Origin: Zetaproteobacteria bacterium
GTDB lineage: Bacteria > Pseudomonadota > Zetaproteobacteria > Mariprofundales > J009
Length of the DNA: 35,081 nucleotides
NCBI GenBank assembly: GCA_003696765.1
Contig: RFFX01000010.1
Location: 1-35,081, forward strand
Reading direction: 5' to 3'
Below the pieces are notes generated by a model, which was given only the letters and a program-made list of their open reading frames with translations, was not told the origin of the DNA and searched no databases. Positions 8,648 to 16,863 of the stretch are shown here, in pieces; position 1 is the first letter of the stretch; each line of letters opens with the position of its first letter. The position numbers and the translations under genes are program-made.

Positions 8648-8675
8648 ATGGTAGGATGGGGGCGCGCCAATGCAA
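8648..8675 (-). promoter_or_regulatory. Predicted sigma70-type promoter for the rimP-nusA-infB operon
   Basis: Minus strand: TTGCAT (8675-8670), 16-bp spacer, TACCAT (8653-8648) followed by TC. The same TTGNNN-N16-TANNNTTC layout occurs upstream of purH, the lipoprotein gene at 19399 and rplS. The start of transcription would fall near 8641, giving a leader of about 190 bases that contains the terminator at 8510-8535. Confidence 0.5.
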
Positions 8676-8726
8676 GCCAAGGCGGGCCTGGGAGGCGCCC
8701 CGATCCGGGTAGGGCCTCCGCCCGAC

Positions 8727-10853
8727 TCATTCCCCGGCCAGCGCCAGCCGGAACCCGCCCCCCAACAGGCGGGAGATCGAAAAGGAGCGCCGCCCGCCCC
8801 CCAGACGCCAGTCGTAGACCGCGGCATAGGTCAACACCTGCTGCACATAGCGACGGGTCTCTCGAAAGGGGATGGCGGCCACCCAGAGATCCCCCCTCTC
8901 CCAAGGGCGCCGCCGCAGCCAGCGGGCGACCCGCGCCGGTCCGGCGTTGAAGGCGGCCACCGCCAGCGCCAGGTTGCCGTCGAAACGGCGCACCATCGCC
9001 GCCAGATAACGGCTGCCGATCATGATGTTGGTCCGCGGGTCGAACAGATCCGGCCGGCCTCGACGCCCCGCCATCCGACGCCAGACCATCGCCGCCGTGG
9101 AGGGACGCAACTGCATCAGCCCCCGCGCCCCCGCCGCCGACACCGCCTGGGCGTTGAAGGCCGACTCCTGACGGATCACGCTCCAGATGAGCGCAGGATC
9201 GAGGCCGGTCCGGGCCGCGGCCCGACGCACATGGCGGCTCCAGGCGAGCGGAAACCGGAGCGGTAGATCCTCCACCGCGCCGGCGCGCTGCGCCGCCAGG
9301 ATCGCCCGATCGAACCAGCCCCAGTCGCGGGCCAGTCGTGCGGCGGCGTACCACTTCCTCCGCGCCGACATCCGCTCCCCCCCACTCCGGTCACGCCCCC
9401 GCCTCTCCGCGGCCGCGACCACCCCCTCCGGCGATACATCCACCCTCTGCAGCGCCCGGAACCACTCGCGCCGCGCCTTCGCCGGCAGACCGAGCCGGAG
9501 CCACTCCCGCGCACGCCGGATCCCGGGAAGACGCAACAGCGCCCGGCGCAGCGCCGCATCGGGCTCGGCGGAGCTGCTGGAGAGTCGGTAGGGCAGCCCC
9601 AGGCGCTCGGCGCTGAGGAAGCTGAAGTAGCCCCGCCCCCCGGCCAGCACCCCGAAGAGCGCCCGCGCTTCGCGGCCGTAGCCCAACTGCTCCAACGCCC
9701 GCGCCTGCCAGTAGGCCCACTCCGGCCGATGACGCTGCTCGGGCGGCATCGCGGCGATCGCCCGCAGCACACCGGGCCAGTCGCCGTCGGCCAGCAGCAG
9801 GCGCGCCCGCCAGGCGCGCGTCCCGTCGCTCTGCACCTGCTCCGGAAGGGAGGCGAGCCACTCCACCGCCTGGGGGAGCTGGCGCCGCGCCGCGCGCAGC
9901 GCCAACCGCCGGCGCAACCGCCCCCATGCAACCGGATCGAAGGCCCGCCGCAGCCGATCGGCGGCGCGCCAAGCGGCGACCACACCTCCGCCCGCTCCGT
10001 CCCCGCCGCGACGCCGACCTCCAAAGGGGGGATCCCTGCGTGAGAGGAGCCGCAACAACCGGGCGAGCACCCGCGCCTCGTGGCGGTCCACACGCGCGGG
10101 CAGCGGCCAGCGGGCGAGGATGGCCGCAGGATGGCGGCGGCCGGAACGCCAGCGGCGCATCAGCTGGCGATCGGTCGCCGACATCCCGTCGAGCAGCGGC
10201 CGCACCCGGGACCAGCGACCACGCTCCATCAACGCGCAGGCCCGCTCCCAACGCGCCTCCGCCGTGGGGCCGCCGGCACGACGCCAGGCCCGGGCGACGG
10301 GGCGCAGCCGATCTTCGTCGCCGCCGCCGCGACGCCACAGGGCCTCGTAGGCGGCCACAGCCCCTGCGACATCGCCGGTGTAGAAGCGCGCCAGGATCGC
10401 AATCCCGGGGTGGCGCACCCCCGCCGCGGGCAGCAGCCGCAACTGCCTGGCCACGGCCGGCCACTGCCCCCGCCGGGCGAGATCGCGGATCCAGGCGTCG
10501 CGCAGATCGCGCGCATCGGGCAGATCGGGGTAGCGGGCGAGCACCAGGGGAACGGTGTCGTCGCTCCCCCGCCGCATCCGCTCCGCCGCAAGCCGGATGT
10601 CGAGATAGCCGGCCAAGGGGTAGCCGTCGAGCCGCTTGCGCAGGGCGACCACCCGCGCCAGATCGTGGCGGGCCAGCGCCGCCCGCGCCTGGCGGAAGAG
10701 CTGGCGCTCTGCGGCGAGTCCCGCCCGCTCCCGAGCGACGGCCGGGCTGGCGGGCAGCCCGGGCGCAGCCACGACGCACGCCGCCAGCAAGAGGGCCGCT
10801 CCGCACAAGGAATGCGACGGCGAAGCGCAGCGCGGATTCCGCGCGACGATCAC
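8727..10853 (-). CDS. slt: Soluble lytic murein transglycosylase (Slt70-like)
   Basis: Cleaves the MurNAc-GlcNAc bond of peptidoglycan in the periplasm with formation of 1,6-anhydro ends. About 708 residues from GTG 10851-10853: a signal-like N-terminus (basic residues, then 'LCGAALLLAACVVAAPG', possible cleavage after 'SPAVA'), a long alpha-helical superhelix of TPR-like repeats, and a C-terminal SLT goose-lysozyme domain with 'IRQESAFNAQAVSAAGARGLMQL' type motifs (catalytic Glu in RQESAF, then GLMQL), 'NIMIGSRYLAAM' and 'AVAAFNAGPARVARWL'. A TTG at 10806-10808 is an alternative start; from it the sequence LAAC would resemble a lipobox. Upstream frame continues into repeat copy B and is not believed coding. 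Single gene, stop about 50 bases from the rimP operon promoter. Confidence 0.92.
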   Translation of the reverse strand: MIVARNPRCASPSHSLCGAALLLAACVVAAPGLPASPAVARERAGLAAERQLFRQARAALARHDLARVVALRKRLDGYPLAGYLDIRLAAERMRRGSDDTVPLVLARYPDLPDARDLRDAWIRDLARRGQWPAVARQLRLLPAAGVRHPGIAILARFYTGDVAGAVAAYEALWRRGGGDEDRLRPVARAWRRAGGPTAEARWERACALMERGRWSRVRPLLDGMSATDRQLMRRWRSGRRHPAAILARWPLPARVDRHEARVLARLLRLLSRRDPPFGGRRRGGDGAGGGVVAAWRAADRLRRAFDPVAWGRLRRRLALRAARRQLPQAVEWLASLPEQVQSDGTRAWRARLLLADGDWPGVLRAIAAMPPEQRHRPEWAYWQARALEQLGYGREARALFGVLAGGRGYFSFLSAERLGLPYRLSSSSAEPDAALRRALLRLPGIRRAREWLRLGLPAKARREWFRALQRVDVSPEGVVAAAERRGRDRSGGERMSARRKWYAAARLARDWGWFDRAILAAQRAGAVEDLPLRFPLAWSRHVRRAAARTGLDPALIWSVIRQESAFNAQAVSAAGARGLMQLRPSTAAMVWRRMAGRRGRPDLFDPRTNIMIGSRYLAAMVRRFDGNLALAVAAFNAGPARVARWLRRRPWERGDLWVAAIPFRETRRYVQQVLTYAAVYDWRLGGGRRSFSISRLLGGGFRLALAGE

Positions 10854-10864
10854 GGTGGAGATGG

Positions 10865-10955
10865 CATCAGACGGCAAACATCCCTCCATGCCGGGTACTT
10901 GCGAGGCCGGTACCGCGGCCATGGACGCCTTGACCGGCGGGAACCGAAACACGAC
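10865..10955 (+). repeat. Partial/rearranged copy B of dispersed hairpin repeat
   Basis: Begins ATCAGACGGCAAA..TCCCTCCATG, like copy A, then a GGTACTTGCGAGGCCGGTACC hairpin sharing the TTGCGAG loop with copy C, then CCATGGACG..TTG..CGGCGGGAA.CGAAA, which matches the copy at 21050-21078. The blocks are those of the family but in a different arrangement. It lies immediately upstream of the slt start. Confidence 0.55.
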
Positions 10956-11009
10956 GCACCCCACCCTACCGCTCGGCCGCCGCCGGAGGCAACGATCTAG
11001 CGCCGGTGA

Positions 11010-11045
11010 ACGTGATCGCACACGCCCGTCCATGGACTTGTTCCA
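11010..11045 (+). repeat. Short copy F of the dispersed repeat core, upstream of tRNA-Leu
   Basis: GTGATCGCACACGCCCGTCC followed by ATGGACTTGTTCC resembles the core of the family (GATCGCAnACGTCC, TCCRTGGA, TTTG). The GTCCATGGAC palindrome (11028-11037) is conserved. Only the core is present; the distal GCGGCC block was not found. Together with copy B it takes up much of the 232-base slt-tRNA gap; no convincing promoter for the tRNA could be picked out there. Confidence 0.4.
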
Positions 11046-11085
11046 CCATTCCACCGAGGATTGCGCACGATCGGGGCGGCCGTGC

Positions 11086-11170
11086 GCGAGGGTGGCGGAA
11101 TCGGCAGACGCGCTGGATTTAGGTTCCAGTACCGCAAGGTGTGGGGGTTCGACTCCCCCCCCTCGCACCA
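11086..11170 (+). tRNA. tRNA-Leu (anticodon UAG), CCA encoded
   Basis: 85-base class II tRNA. Acceptor GCGAGGG (11086-11092) pairs with CCCTCGC, followed by discriminator A and genomic CCA ending at 11170. The anticodon stem CTGGA (11113-11117) / TCCAG (11125-11129) encloses TTTAGGT with anticodon TAG at 11120-11122, reading CUN codons. A variable arm (ACCGCAAGGTGT region) and a T-arm GGGGGTTCGACTCCCCC are present. U8 and the A14/G18G19 D-loop region (GGCAGAC) fit tRNA-Leu. The downstream membrane-protein gene starts 43 bases later and may be co-transcribed. Confidence 0.96.
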
Positions 11171-11213
11171 CCGGATCCGGCGCCCCCGATCGTGTCAGGG
11201 ACGGGAGGGCGCG

Positions 11214-12518
11214 ATGATCTCGTGGAAACGGACCATTCCGGCCAGAGTGGTGATGGGGGTGCGCCTGCTCTGGCGCACCATGCTGTTGCAACTGGTACTG
11301 GCGCTGCTCGCCGCCGCTGTCATGGGCGGCGCGGTGGCGCTGACGGGGCTCTCCGCCGGCCATCTGCTGCTGGAGGGCTCCCTGCTCGCGCTGGCCGCCC
11401 CGGCGATCGGCACGCTGCTCACCCTGCTGACGCAGATGGTGCTCGGCGCGGCACTATTCGCCGGCCTCTGGCTGGCCCTCCGCGGGCCGGGTCAGGTGGC
11501 CGTGGGCGAGGCGCTGCGCATCGGCTGGCGCCGCTGGCCGGTGGCCGCCAACAGCGCACTGCTGCTCACCCTGATGGTCGGTGGCCTCCTCGCTCTGCTG
11601 GGCGCGCTCGCCGCCATGCTCCATCCGGTGGTGCTGCTGGGATTGCTGCCGCTCGTCTGGGTGCTGCTGCGGCTGGCGACGGTGCCGGTGGCCGCCGTCG
11701 TGGAGGATTGCTCCCCCCTCTCGGTGCTGCGGAGCAGTTGGCGGCGCTCGGCCGGCTTCTGCTGGTCGATCATCGGCAGCGGACTGCTGCTGGTGCTCCT
11801 CACCATCCTGCTCGACCTGCTGCTCTTCATCCTGATCGGCGGGGCGGGGCGCGCCGCGCTGCCGGCCACCCTCGCCGGGGGCACGCCCAACCCGATGGGC
11901 CTCATGATGATGGTCGCCGGCACCATGGGCATGGCCATCCTGCTGATCGTCCTGATCCACCTGCAGGCGATGGTCTGGATGGCCGCGCTGCTGGTGCTCT
12001 TCCACGCCGAGCAGCGCGCCGGGGCGGAGGGGGGCGGCGATGCGACGCAACAGGTGCCCCCGGCCTCCCCCCGCAGCCAGCAGATCATCGCCTGGGGCTG
12101 GGTCGTGCTGCTCTCCGCCGCCCCGGTCCTCGCCTTCCTCATCGTCGGCCCGCAGGCCGGCGGCATGGTGACCACCAGGGTGACCCCCCCGGCACCCCAC
12201 CCACCGCTCAACCGCCACGCGCCGCGCATCCACCACTACGCCCGCCCGCCAGCGGCGAAACGTCCGCCGATGCCGACGGAGAAAGCACAGAAGGCGGCCC
12301 TCTTTCGGGCCCTGCGCCGGGGGGAGCTGCAGCGGGCGAGCCAACTGCTCGCCCCGCTGCTGCGCCGCCATCCCGACGACCCGTGGCTGCTGCAGGCCGA
12401 GGGGTGGCGCCTCTACCGCAGCGGGCGCAAGGCGGAGGCGGCGGCGGTGATGGCCCGCGCCTGCCGGCGCGGCGCGACCGAGGCCTGCCTGCTGACCCGG
12501 CCGGAGGCGCGCCCATGA
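11214..12518 (+). CDS. Multi-pass membrane protein with C-terminal TPR-like tail, function unknown
   Basis: 434 residues from ATG 11214-11216, preceded by GGGAGGG 5 bases upstream. About seven hydrophobic segments cover residues 20-330, separated by short loops. The segment 'VPVAAVVEDCSPLSVLRSSWRRSAGFCWSIIG' resembles the membrane domain found in glycerophosphoryl-diester-phosphodiesterase-type and related polytopic proteins (V-E-..-P..aLr.SW...g.fw), but no catalytic domain is seen. After the last membrane segment come a Pro/His-rich linker and about 75 residues of helical, TPR-like sequence ('ALFRALRRGELQRASQLLAPLLRRHPDDPWLLQAEGWRL', shown in part). Overlaps the next gene by ATGA, so the pair is likely translationally coupled. 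Role not known. Confidence 0.75.
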   Translation: MISWKRTIPARVVMGVRLLWRTMLLQLVLALLAAAVMGGAVALTGLSAGHLLLEGSLLALAAPAIGTLLTLLTQMVLGAALFAGLWLALRGPGQVAVGEALRIGWRRWPVAANSALLLTLMVGGLLALLGALAAMLHPVVLLGLLPLVWVLLRLATVPVAAVVEDCSPLSVLRSSWRRSAGFCWSIIGSGLLLVLLTILLDLLLFILIGGAGRAALPATLAGGTPNPMGLMMMVAGTMGMAILLIVLIHLQAMVWMAALLVLFHAEQRAGAEGGGDATQQVPPASPRSQQIIAWGWVVLLSAAPVLAFLIVGPQAGGMVTTRVTPPAPHPPLNRHAPRIHHYARPPAAKRPPMPTEKAQKAALFRALRRGELQRASQLLAPLLRRHPDDPWLLQAEGWRLYRSGRKAEAAAVMARACRRGATEACLLTRPEARP

Positions 12519-13264
12519 CCATCGTCGACTTCGCAACCCGCGCGCGCAACGCGGCGCCGACCACCCTGCTGGTCGCCACACTGATCGTCCTTGCACCGGC
12601 AACCGCCATGGCGCAGGTGCTGCGCTGCCGGATCGACGGCCATCTCGTCTACACCAACCTCTACACCCACTGCCCGCCGAGCCGGCGGGGGGCGGCGGAG
12701 GCCCCGGCGAAGGCGGCGCGACGGACAGCGCACCAGATGCCACCGCGCCACGCCGCCGCCCCGAGCCATCCGGCGGAACGGGCAGGGCAGCGCAACCGCC
12801 CGCATCCGGCCGGACGGCCTGCGCCGCGCTCGTGGTGGGTGCTGCTCGGCGGGCCGATCGCGCCCGAAGGGGTTCCGCTGACCGCCGGGGGCCGGCTGCG
12901 CTGGCAGGGGGTGGAGATCCGCTACGACGGCATCGACCAGATGCAACTGGCCCGGCGGCTGCTGGAGCACGACAAACAGGCCCTCTTCCTGCCGGAGCTG
13001 GCCGGGCTGCCCGCCGCCGACCGGCTGCTGCGCTCGCTGGCGGCGATGACCATCACCCGGCTGACCGTCACCGCCTACCGGCCGGAACTCTTCGCCGCAC
13101 TGCGCAAACGCGGGATGGCGCAGGTGCCCGCCCCGGTGGCGATGCTGCGCATCGACTACCGCGACCGGCAGGGCAAGGCCGCCGCCCGCTTCCTCCCCTT
13201 CGGCGCGTCGGCGGGCCGGCTCTACATCAGCCTGCCCTACCCCACCCGCGCCGCAGGGCGGTGA
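12515..13264 (+). CDS. Secreted protein with DUF4124-like N-terminal motif, function unknown
   Basis: 249 residues; ATG overlaps the upstream stop (ATGA). An N-terminal signal peptide ends with 'IVLAPATAMAQ'. The mature start 'VLRCRIDGHLVYTNLYTHCPPS' resembles DUF4124 (C-x-x-x-D-G-x-x-x-Y-T-...-C-P), a short domain on many proteobacterial envelope proteins. A Pro/Arg/His-rich linker (about 60-105) follows, then a compact domain of about 140 residues rich in Leu/Arg ('LTAGGRLRWQGVEIRYDGIDQMQLARRLL') that I do not recognise. Likely periplasmic and acting with the upstream membrane protein. Its last 38 bases overlap the 3' end of znuB on the opposite strand. Confidence 0.7.
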   Translation: MTIVDFATRARNAAPTTLLVATLIVLAPATAMAQVLRCRIDGHLVYTNLYTHCPPSRRGAAEAPAKAARRTAHQMPPRHAAAPSHPAERAGQRNRPHPAGRPAPRSWWVLLGGPIAPEGVPLTAGGRLRWQGVEIRYDGIDQMQLARRLLEHDKQALFLPELAGLPAADRLLRSLAAMTITRLTVTAYRPELFAALRKRGMAQVPAPVAMLRIDYRDRQGKAAARFLPFGASAGRLYISLPYPTRAAGR

Positions 13265-14051
13265 AGAGCCAGCTCAGGCAGAAGAGCAGGCAGAGCAGCA
13301 TGATGATCGAGGCGCCGGCCGGCCAGTCGCGCGCGTAGGAGAGCAGCAGCCCACCGACCACGGCAGTGCAGCCGGCGCCGAGGCTGACCAGCCAGAGCCC
13401 GAGCAGCGTGCGCCCCCAGAACCAGGCGATCGCCGCAGGCAGCACCAGAAGACCGGTGGTCATCACCACCCCGGCCAGCTTGACGCAGAGGATCACCGTC
13501 ACCCCGACCACCGCATAGAGCAGCAGGCGACAGCGGCGCACCGGCAGGCCGTTGGCCGTCGCCGTCTCGACATCGAAGGCGATGCTCCACCACGCCCGTC
13601 CCATCCACCAGACCAGAAACAGCACGATCGGCGCAAGCCACTCCATCCAGAGCAGATCCCCTCCCTCCACCGTCAAGATGTTGCCGAAGAGCAGGGAGAA
13701 GAGGTCGACCTGCTGACGATCGGCGGTGGCCAGCAGCAGCACGCCGAGGGCCATGCTGCCGGCGAAGAGCATGCCCGAGGCGGCGTCGTGGTGGAGGCCG
13801 CGGTCGGTCGGCATCAACGGCAGCAGCAGCGCCACCGCGACAGCGACCACCGAGGCGACCGGCAGCAGCGGCAACCCGCCGACCGCAGCCAGCCCCAACC
13901 CGGCCAGCGAGGCATGGGCCACCCCGACGGTGAGGAAGGAGAGGCGGTGGGCCAGCACCATCACCGAGACGGTGGAGGCGACCAGCGCGATCAAGAGCGC
14001 CGGCCACAGCGCCGCCATCATCACCTCGCTGGAGAAGAAGTCGCCGATCAC
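13227..14051 (-). CDS. znuB: Zinc/manganese ABC transporter permease, ZnuB family
   Basis: 274 residues, about eight membrane helices, of the ABC-3 (ZnuB/MntB) permease family: 'MVLAHRLSFLTVGVAHASLAGLGLAAV' near the N-terminus and the C-terminal 'KLAGVVMTTGLLVLPAAIAWFWGRTL' segment, whose 'VG..L...LLvlPAa.A' pattern is characteristic. GTG start at 14049-14051 overlaps the znuC stop (GTGA), so it is translationally coupled. Forms the membrane channel for the divalent metal delivered by the ZnuA-like protein. The 3' end overlaps the convergent gene at 12515-13264. Confidence 0.92.
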   Translation of the reverse strand: MIGDFFSSEVMMAALWPALLIALVASTVSVMVLAHRLSFLTVGVAHASLAGLGLAAVGGLPLLPVASVVAVAVALLLPLMPTDRGLHHDAASGMLFAGSMALGVLLLATADRQQVDLFSLLFGNILTVEGGDLLWMEWLAPIVLFLVWWMGRAWWSIAFDVETATANGLPVRRCRLLLYAVVGVTVILCVKLAGVVMTTGLLVLPAAIAWFWGRTLLGLWLVSLGAGCTAVVGGLLLSYARDWPAGASIIMLLCLLFCLSWLFTALRRGWGRAG

Positions 14052-14839
14052 CCGCCGACCCCTGCCGCCCCCTCGCCCGCCTCATGGCAGCCGATGCAGC
14101 GATGGTCGTGGGCCACCACATGCATGTGTTCGCCGTACATCTCCTGCCATACCGTCGGCGGCACCTGCTCGCCGCGCATGGCGTGGTGGTGGATGCGCCG
14201 GTTGAGGCAGGCGACCGAATCGACGAAGCTGCTGATCGCCGCGATGTCGTGTTCGACCATCACCACCGTCTTGCCCGCTTCGTCGCAAAGAGAACGCAGC
14301 AGGCGGTAGAGCTGCTCCTGCGCCGGGGTGTCGAGCGCGGCGGAGGGCTCGTCGAGCAGCAGCACCCGCGGGTCGCGCAGCAGCGCCCGCGCCAGCCGCA
14401 CCCGCTGGCGCTGACCACCGGAGAGGAAGCGGTAGTCGCGCCGCGCAAACCCCTCCAGCCCGACACGGGCCAATGCTGCGGCGATCGCCCCGCCGGCCGA
14501 CGCACGGCGCCACCAGGGTCGGCTGTGGTCGGGATGGCCCATGGCCACCACCTCCTCGACGGTGATCGGCAGCGTCGGCCGGTGCTCCTGCAACTGATGG
14601 ACGAAGGCGACCCGGCGCAGAATGCGCCGGCGGTGGGCGGCATCCATCGGCAGGCCGAAGAAGCGGATGGCGCCGCAGGCGGGGGTGAGCGCGCCGATCA
14701 ACAGCCGCATCAGCGTGCTCTTGCCGGCGCCGTTGGGTCCGACGATCCCCATGAAATGGCCTGCGGGCAGCGCAAAGGAGATCGCCTCCAGCACCGGCGC
14801 CGCCGCCGGGCCGAAGCCGAGATCGACCACCTCCAGCAC
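14048..14839 (-). CDS. znuC: Zinc/manganese ABC transporter ATP-binding protein, ZnuC family
   Basis: 263 residues from GTG 14837-14839, placed 23 bases after the znuA stop; the frame is open further upstream but that part lies within znuA. Walker A 'GPNGAGKST', Q-loop '[23 protein letters not shown]' in part, signature '[15 protein letters not shown]', Walker B '[12 protein letters not shown]' and H-loop 'VVMVEHD' are all intact. The C-terminal tail is unusually rich in metal ligands: '[11 protein letters not shown]', '[19 protein letters not shown]', a possible zinc sensor or buffer. ATPase that powers metal uptake with ZnuA and ZnuB. Confidence 0.93.
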   Translation of the reverse strand: MLEVVDLGFGPAAAPVLEAISFALPAGHFMGIVGPNGAGKSTLMRLLIGALTPACGAIRFFGLPMDAAHRRRILRRVAFVHQLQEHRPTLPITVEEVVAMGHPDHSRPWWRRASAGGAIAAALARVGLEGFARRDYRFLSGGQRQRVRLARALLRDPRVLLLDEPSAALDTPAQEQLYRLLRSLCDEAGKTVVMVEHDIAAISSFVDSVACLNRRIHHHAMRGEQVPPTVWQEMYGEHMHVVAHDHRCIGCHEAGEGAAGVGG

Positions 14840-14862
14840 GGGGGTGGCCGAATCGCCGCCGG

Positions 14863-15666
14863 CTAGCGCGGCCAACGGCTCTGGTTGTCGGCCATCAGGC
14901 GATCGAGCGGCAGGCCGCAACGGCCGAGCGCGTTGAGCCGCACCACCCGGGCATCTTGCACCCGCGCCCGCAGCCAGTCGATCATGCGGTTGCCGTGGCT
15001 CTCCTCGACCAGCAGCAGCGGCGGATCGGAGCCACGCAGCAGCCGCAACGCCCGCTCGAGCCGACGGGGTCCGGCACCCTCCCCGTGGTGGGAGGGCTCG
15101 AGCACCGCCCGCACCGCCACGCCGAAGTGGCGCATCAGCGCCCGCCACGCCGGATGCTGCATGATCACGCCGCGTTCGCGCCAGGGAGCCAGCAACCGAC
15201 GCCACCCCGCCTCCAGCGCATCCAGCCGGGCGGAGGCCCGGGCCAGGCGCGCATCGCGCTCCGCTGCGGGCAGCAACCCGCGCCGCACCAGCGCATCGGC
15301 CAGCGCCGGCAGCCGCCGGCGGACCCACGCCGGCACCAGCCAGGCGTGGTGACGATCGGGCCAGAGATCGAGCACCGTGCCGGCGCGCGGCGCCAGGCCC
15401 CGCCAGCCGCCGTCATCTCCGCTGCTGCGCAACAGCAGCCGGGCACGGCGCAACGCCGCCGCCTGTCTGGGGGTGATGCGCATCAGATGGGGATCGGCGC
15501 TCGCCCCCAGCAGACAGTCCGGGGCCAACTCCGGATCGAGCAGCCGGACCATCCCGGCCAGCGGCGGCAGGGTGGCGACCACCGACGGTGCGGCCATCAT
15601 CACAGTCGGGCGGAGCATCCAGCCGAGCAGCAGCATGGCGGAGCAGGAGAGCAGACGGACCGTCAT
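14863..15666 (-). CDS. znuA: Zinc/metal-binding periplasmic protein, ZnuA-like
   Basis: 267 residues from ATG 15664-15666, with a signal peptide ([20 protein letters not shown], cleavage near 'MMAAP'). It follows the cluster A-I (ZnuA/TroA) fold pattern: '[15 protein letters not shown]', then '[14 protein letters not shown]' with probable metal ligand H60, the second ligand region 'DRHHAWLVP' (H106/H107), a long linking helix (about 130-165), and a third ligand H171 in '[15 protein letters not shown]'. The His/Asp-rich loop seen in many ZnuA proteins is absent, and overall similarity is low, so metal specificity (Zn or Mn) is open. First gene of a znuA-C-B operon, divergent from tilS. No clear Zur palindrome was seen in the 64-base intergenic gap. 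Confidence 0.85.
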   Translation of the reverse strand: MTVRLLSCSAMLLLGWMLRPTVMMAAPSVVATLPPLAGMVRLLDPELAPDCLLGASADPHLMRITPRQAAALRRARLLLRSSGDDGGWRGLAPRAGTVLDLWPDRHHAWLVPAWVRRRLPALADALVRRGLLPAAERDARLARASARLDALEAGWRRLLAPWRERGVIMQHPAWRALMRHFGVAVRAVLEPSHHGEGAGPRRLERALRLLRGSDPPLLLVEESHGNRMIDWLRARVQDARVVRLNALGRCGLPLDRLMADNQSRWPR

Positions 15667-15730
15667 GGGGCGCAACGCTATCCGGTCACGCCGGTTTGGC
15701 GATCGCCTCCTTGCCGGCACCATTCACGCC
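15667..15730. promoter_or_regulatory. Divergent znuA / tilS intergenic region
   Basis: 64 bases must hold the promoters of both znuA (-) and tilS (+), unless the tilS start lies further upstream. No convincing -35/-10 pair and no AT-rich Zur-type palindrome could be identified by eye. No strong ribosome-binding site precedes tilS ATG 15731. Confidence 0.35.
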
Positions 15731-16723
15731 ATGGCAGCACACCATGCACCCCGCCTGCCCCAGGCCCGCCGCTGGCTGGAGCAGGCCGGCGCAACACTCG
15801 ATCCCCACCTGCCGATCGCCGTCGCCCTCTCCGGCGGCGCCGACTCCACCGCCCTGCTGCTGGCGCTGGCCGAACGGCATCCCCGCATCGAGGCGTGGCA
15901 CGTCGACCATGGCTGGCACGCCGACTCCGCCGCCCAGGCGGCGTGGCTGGCCCGTCGCTGCCGGCGCTGGGGCATCCCGCTGCGCACGGTGCGGCTCTGC
16001 TCCCTCCCCCCGACCAACCGGGAGGCGGCGGCGCGTCAGGCGCGCTATGCCGCCTTCGCCGGGATGGCCGCGCAATCCGGCATCGACCGGCTGGCGCTGG
16101 CCCACCAGCGCGACGATCAGGCGGAGACGGTCTGCCTGCGGCTGCTGCAGGGCGCAGGTGTGCGCGGCTGCACGGCGATGCGCCCGGTCCGCCGGCGCGA
16201 CGGGCTGATCCTGCTGCGCCCGCTGCTTGCGCAACCCGCCGCCGAGCTGCGCCGGGCATTGCGCGCGCGCGCCATCGACTGGCTGGAGGACCCCTCCAAC
16301 CACGACCTCACCCTGCGGCGCAACCGCATCCGCCACCGCCTTTTCCCGGCCATCGACCGGGCGACAGAACCGGGGTATGCGACCGCGCTCTTCCTGCGCT
16401 GGCAGCGGCAGGCGGCGCGGCTGCAGCGGGCCATCGAGCGACAGGCGGAGGCGATTCCCCTGCGGCGGGAGCCCGACGGCGCATCGGTCTCGTGGCGGCA
16501 ATGGCGCGCTGCCGCGCGCCCGATCCGCGCCGCCGTGCTGCAACGGCTGGCGCAGGCCGTCTGCGGCGCCGGGGTCTGCCTGGGCCGGCGCCACATCCGA
16601 CAGATCGAGGCGTGGCGGGCAGAGGGCGGACGCGGCGGGCTCGACCTGTCGCGCAGCCGGCTGATCCATGCCGGCGACCGGCTGATCCTGCGCCTCAAGG
16701 GCGGGATGGAGGCAACTCGTTGA
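15731..16723 (+). CDS. tilS: tRNA(Ile)-lysidine synthase TilS
   Basis: Adds lysine to C34 of tRNA-Ile(CAU), changing both codon and amino-acid identity. 330 residues from ATG 15731, with the PP-loop 'SGGADST' at residues 34-40, '[20 protein letters not shown]', '[13 protein letters not shown]' and '[23 protein letters not shown]' (the conserved HxxDDQxET motif), then '[14 protein letters not shown]...[11 protein letters not shown]' and '[13 protein letters not shown]' motifs. The C-terminal region is short compared with E. coli TilS (432 residues), as in many compact TilS proteins. The stop codon is followed within 26 bases by the purH promoter region. Confidence 0.94.
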   Translation: MAAHHAPRLPQARRWLEQAGATLDPHLPIAVALSGGADSTALLLALAERHPRIEAWHVDHGWHADSAAQAAWLARRCRRWGIPLRTVRLCSLPPTNREAAARQARYAAFAGMAAQSGIDRLALAHQRDDQAETVCLRLLQGAGVRGCTAMRPVRRRDGLILLRPLLAQPAAELRRALRARAIDWLEDPSNHDLTLRRNRIRHRLFPAIDRATEPGYATALFLRWQRQAARLQRAIERQAEAIPLRREPDGASVSWRQWRAAARPIRAAVLQRLAQAVCGAGVCLGRRHIRQIEAWRAEGGRGGLDLSRSRLIHAGDRLILRLKGGMEATR

Positions 16724-16748
16724 AAAACTTCGGATTCACAAAATGCGC

Positions 16749-16776
16749 TTGCATTCACACCGGCGGCGGCTACCGT
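16749..16776 (+). promoter_or_regulatory. Predicted purH promoter with an inverted repeat around the -10
   Basis: TTGCAT (16749-16754), 16-bp spacer, TACCGT (16771-16776) followed by TC, the same layout as the rimP promoter. The -10 sits exactly between the arms of a perfect 8-bp inverted repeat GGCGGCGG (16762-16769) / CCGCCGCC (16779-16786), which could be an operator or an early hairpin in the transcript. A second GC-rich imperfect hairpin lies at about 16799-16830. The 140-base tilS-purH gap holds no gene. Confidence 0.5.
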
Positions 16777-16863
16777 TCCCGCCGCCTCATTGCCGACTCG
16801 GGGCGGGCTCCTCCGTGGATCGGAGCGCCCACCCAATCCCATCGACAGGAACGTGACCCGACC

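Noticed and set aside
11061-11213. Extending the membrane protein upstream through the tRNA-Leu gene
   Set aside because: The frame is open but crosses a complete tRNA; ATG 11214 has a good ribosome-binding site and starts the hydrophobic protein.
10854-11363. Long N-terminal extension of the lytic transglycosylase frame
   Set aside because: It would run through the tRNA-Leu antisense strand and repeat copies B and F; a signal peptide begins only near 10853.
14840-15328. 163-residue N-terminal extension of ZnuC
   Set aside because: This part overlaps znuA on the same strand in another frame; GTG 14839 gives a normal ABC ATPase start.
15667-15730. Zur operator upstream of znuA
   Set aside because: No AT-rich palindrome of Zur type is visible in the gap.
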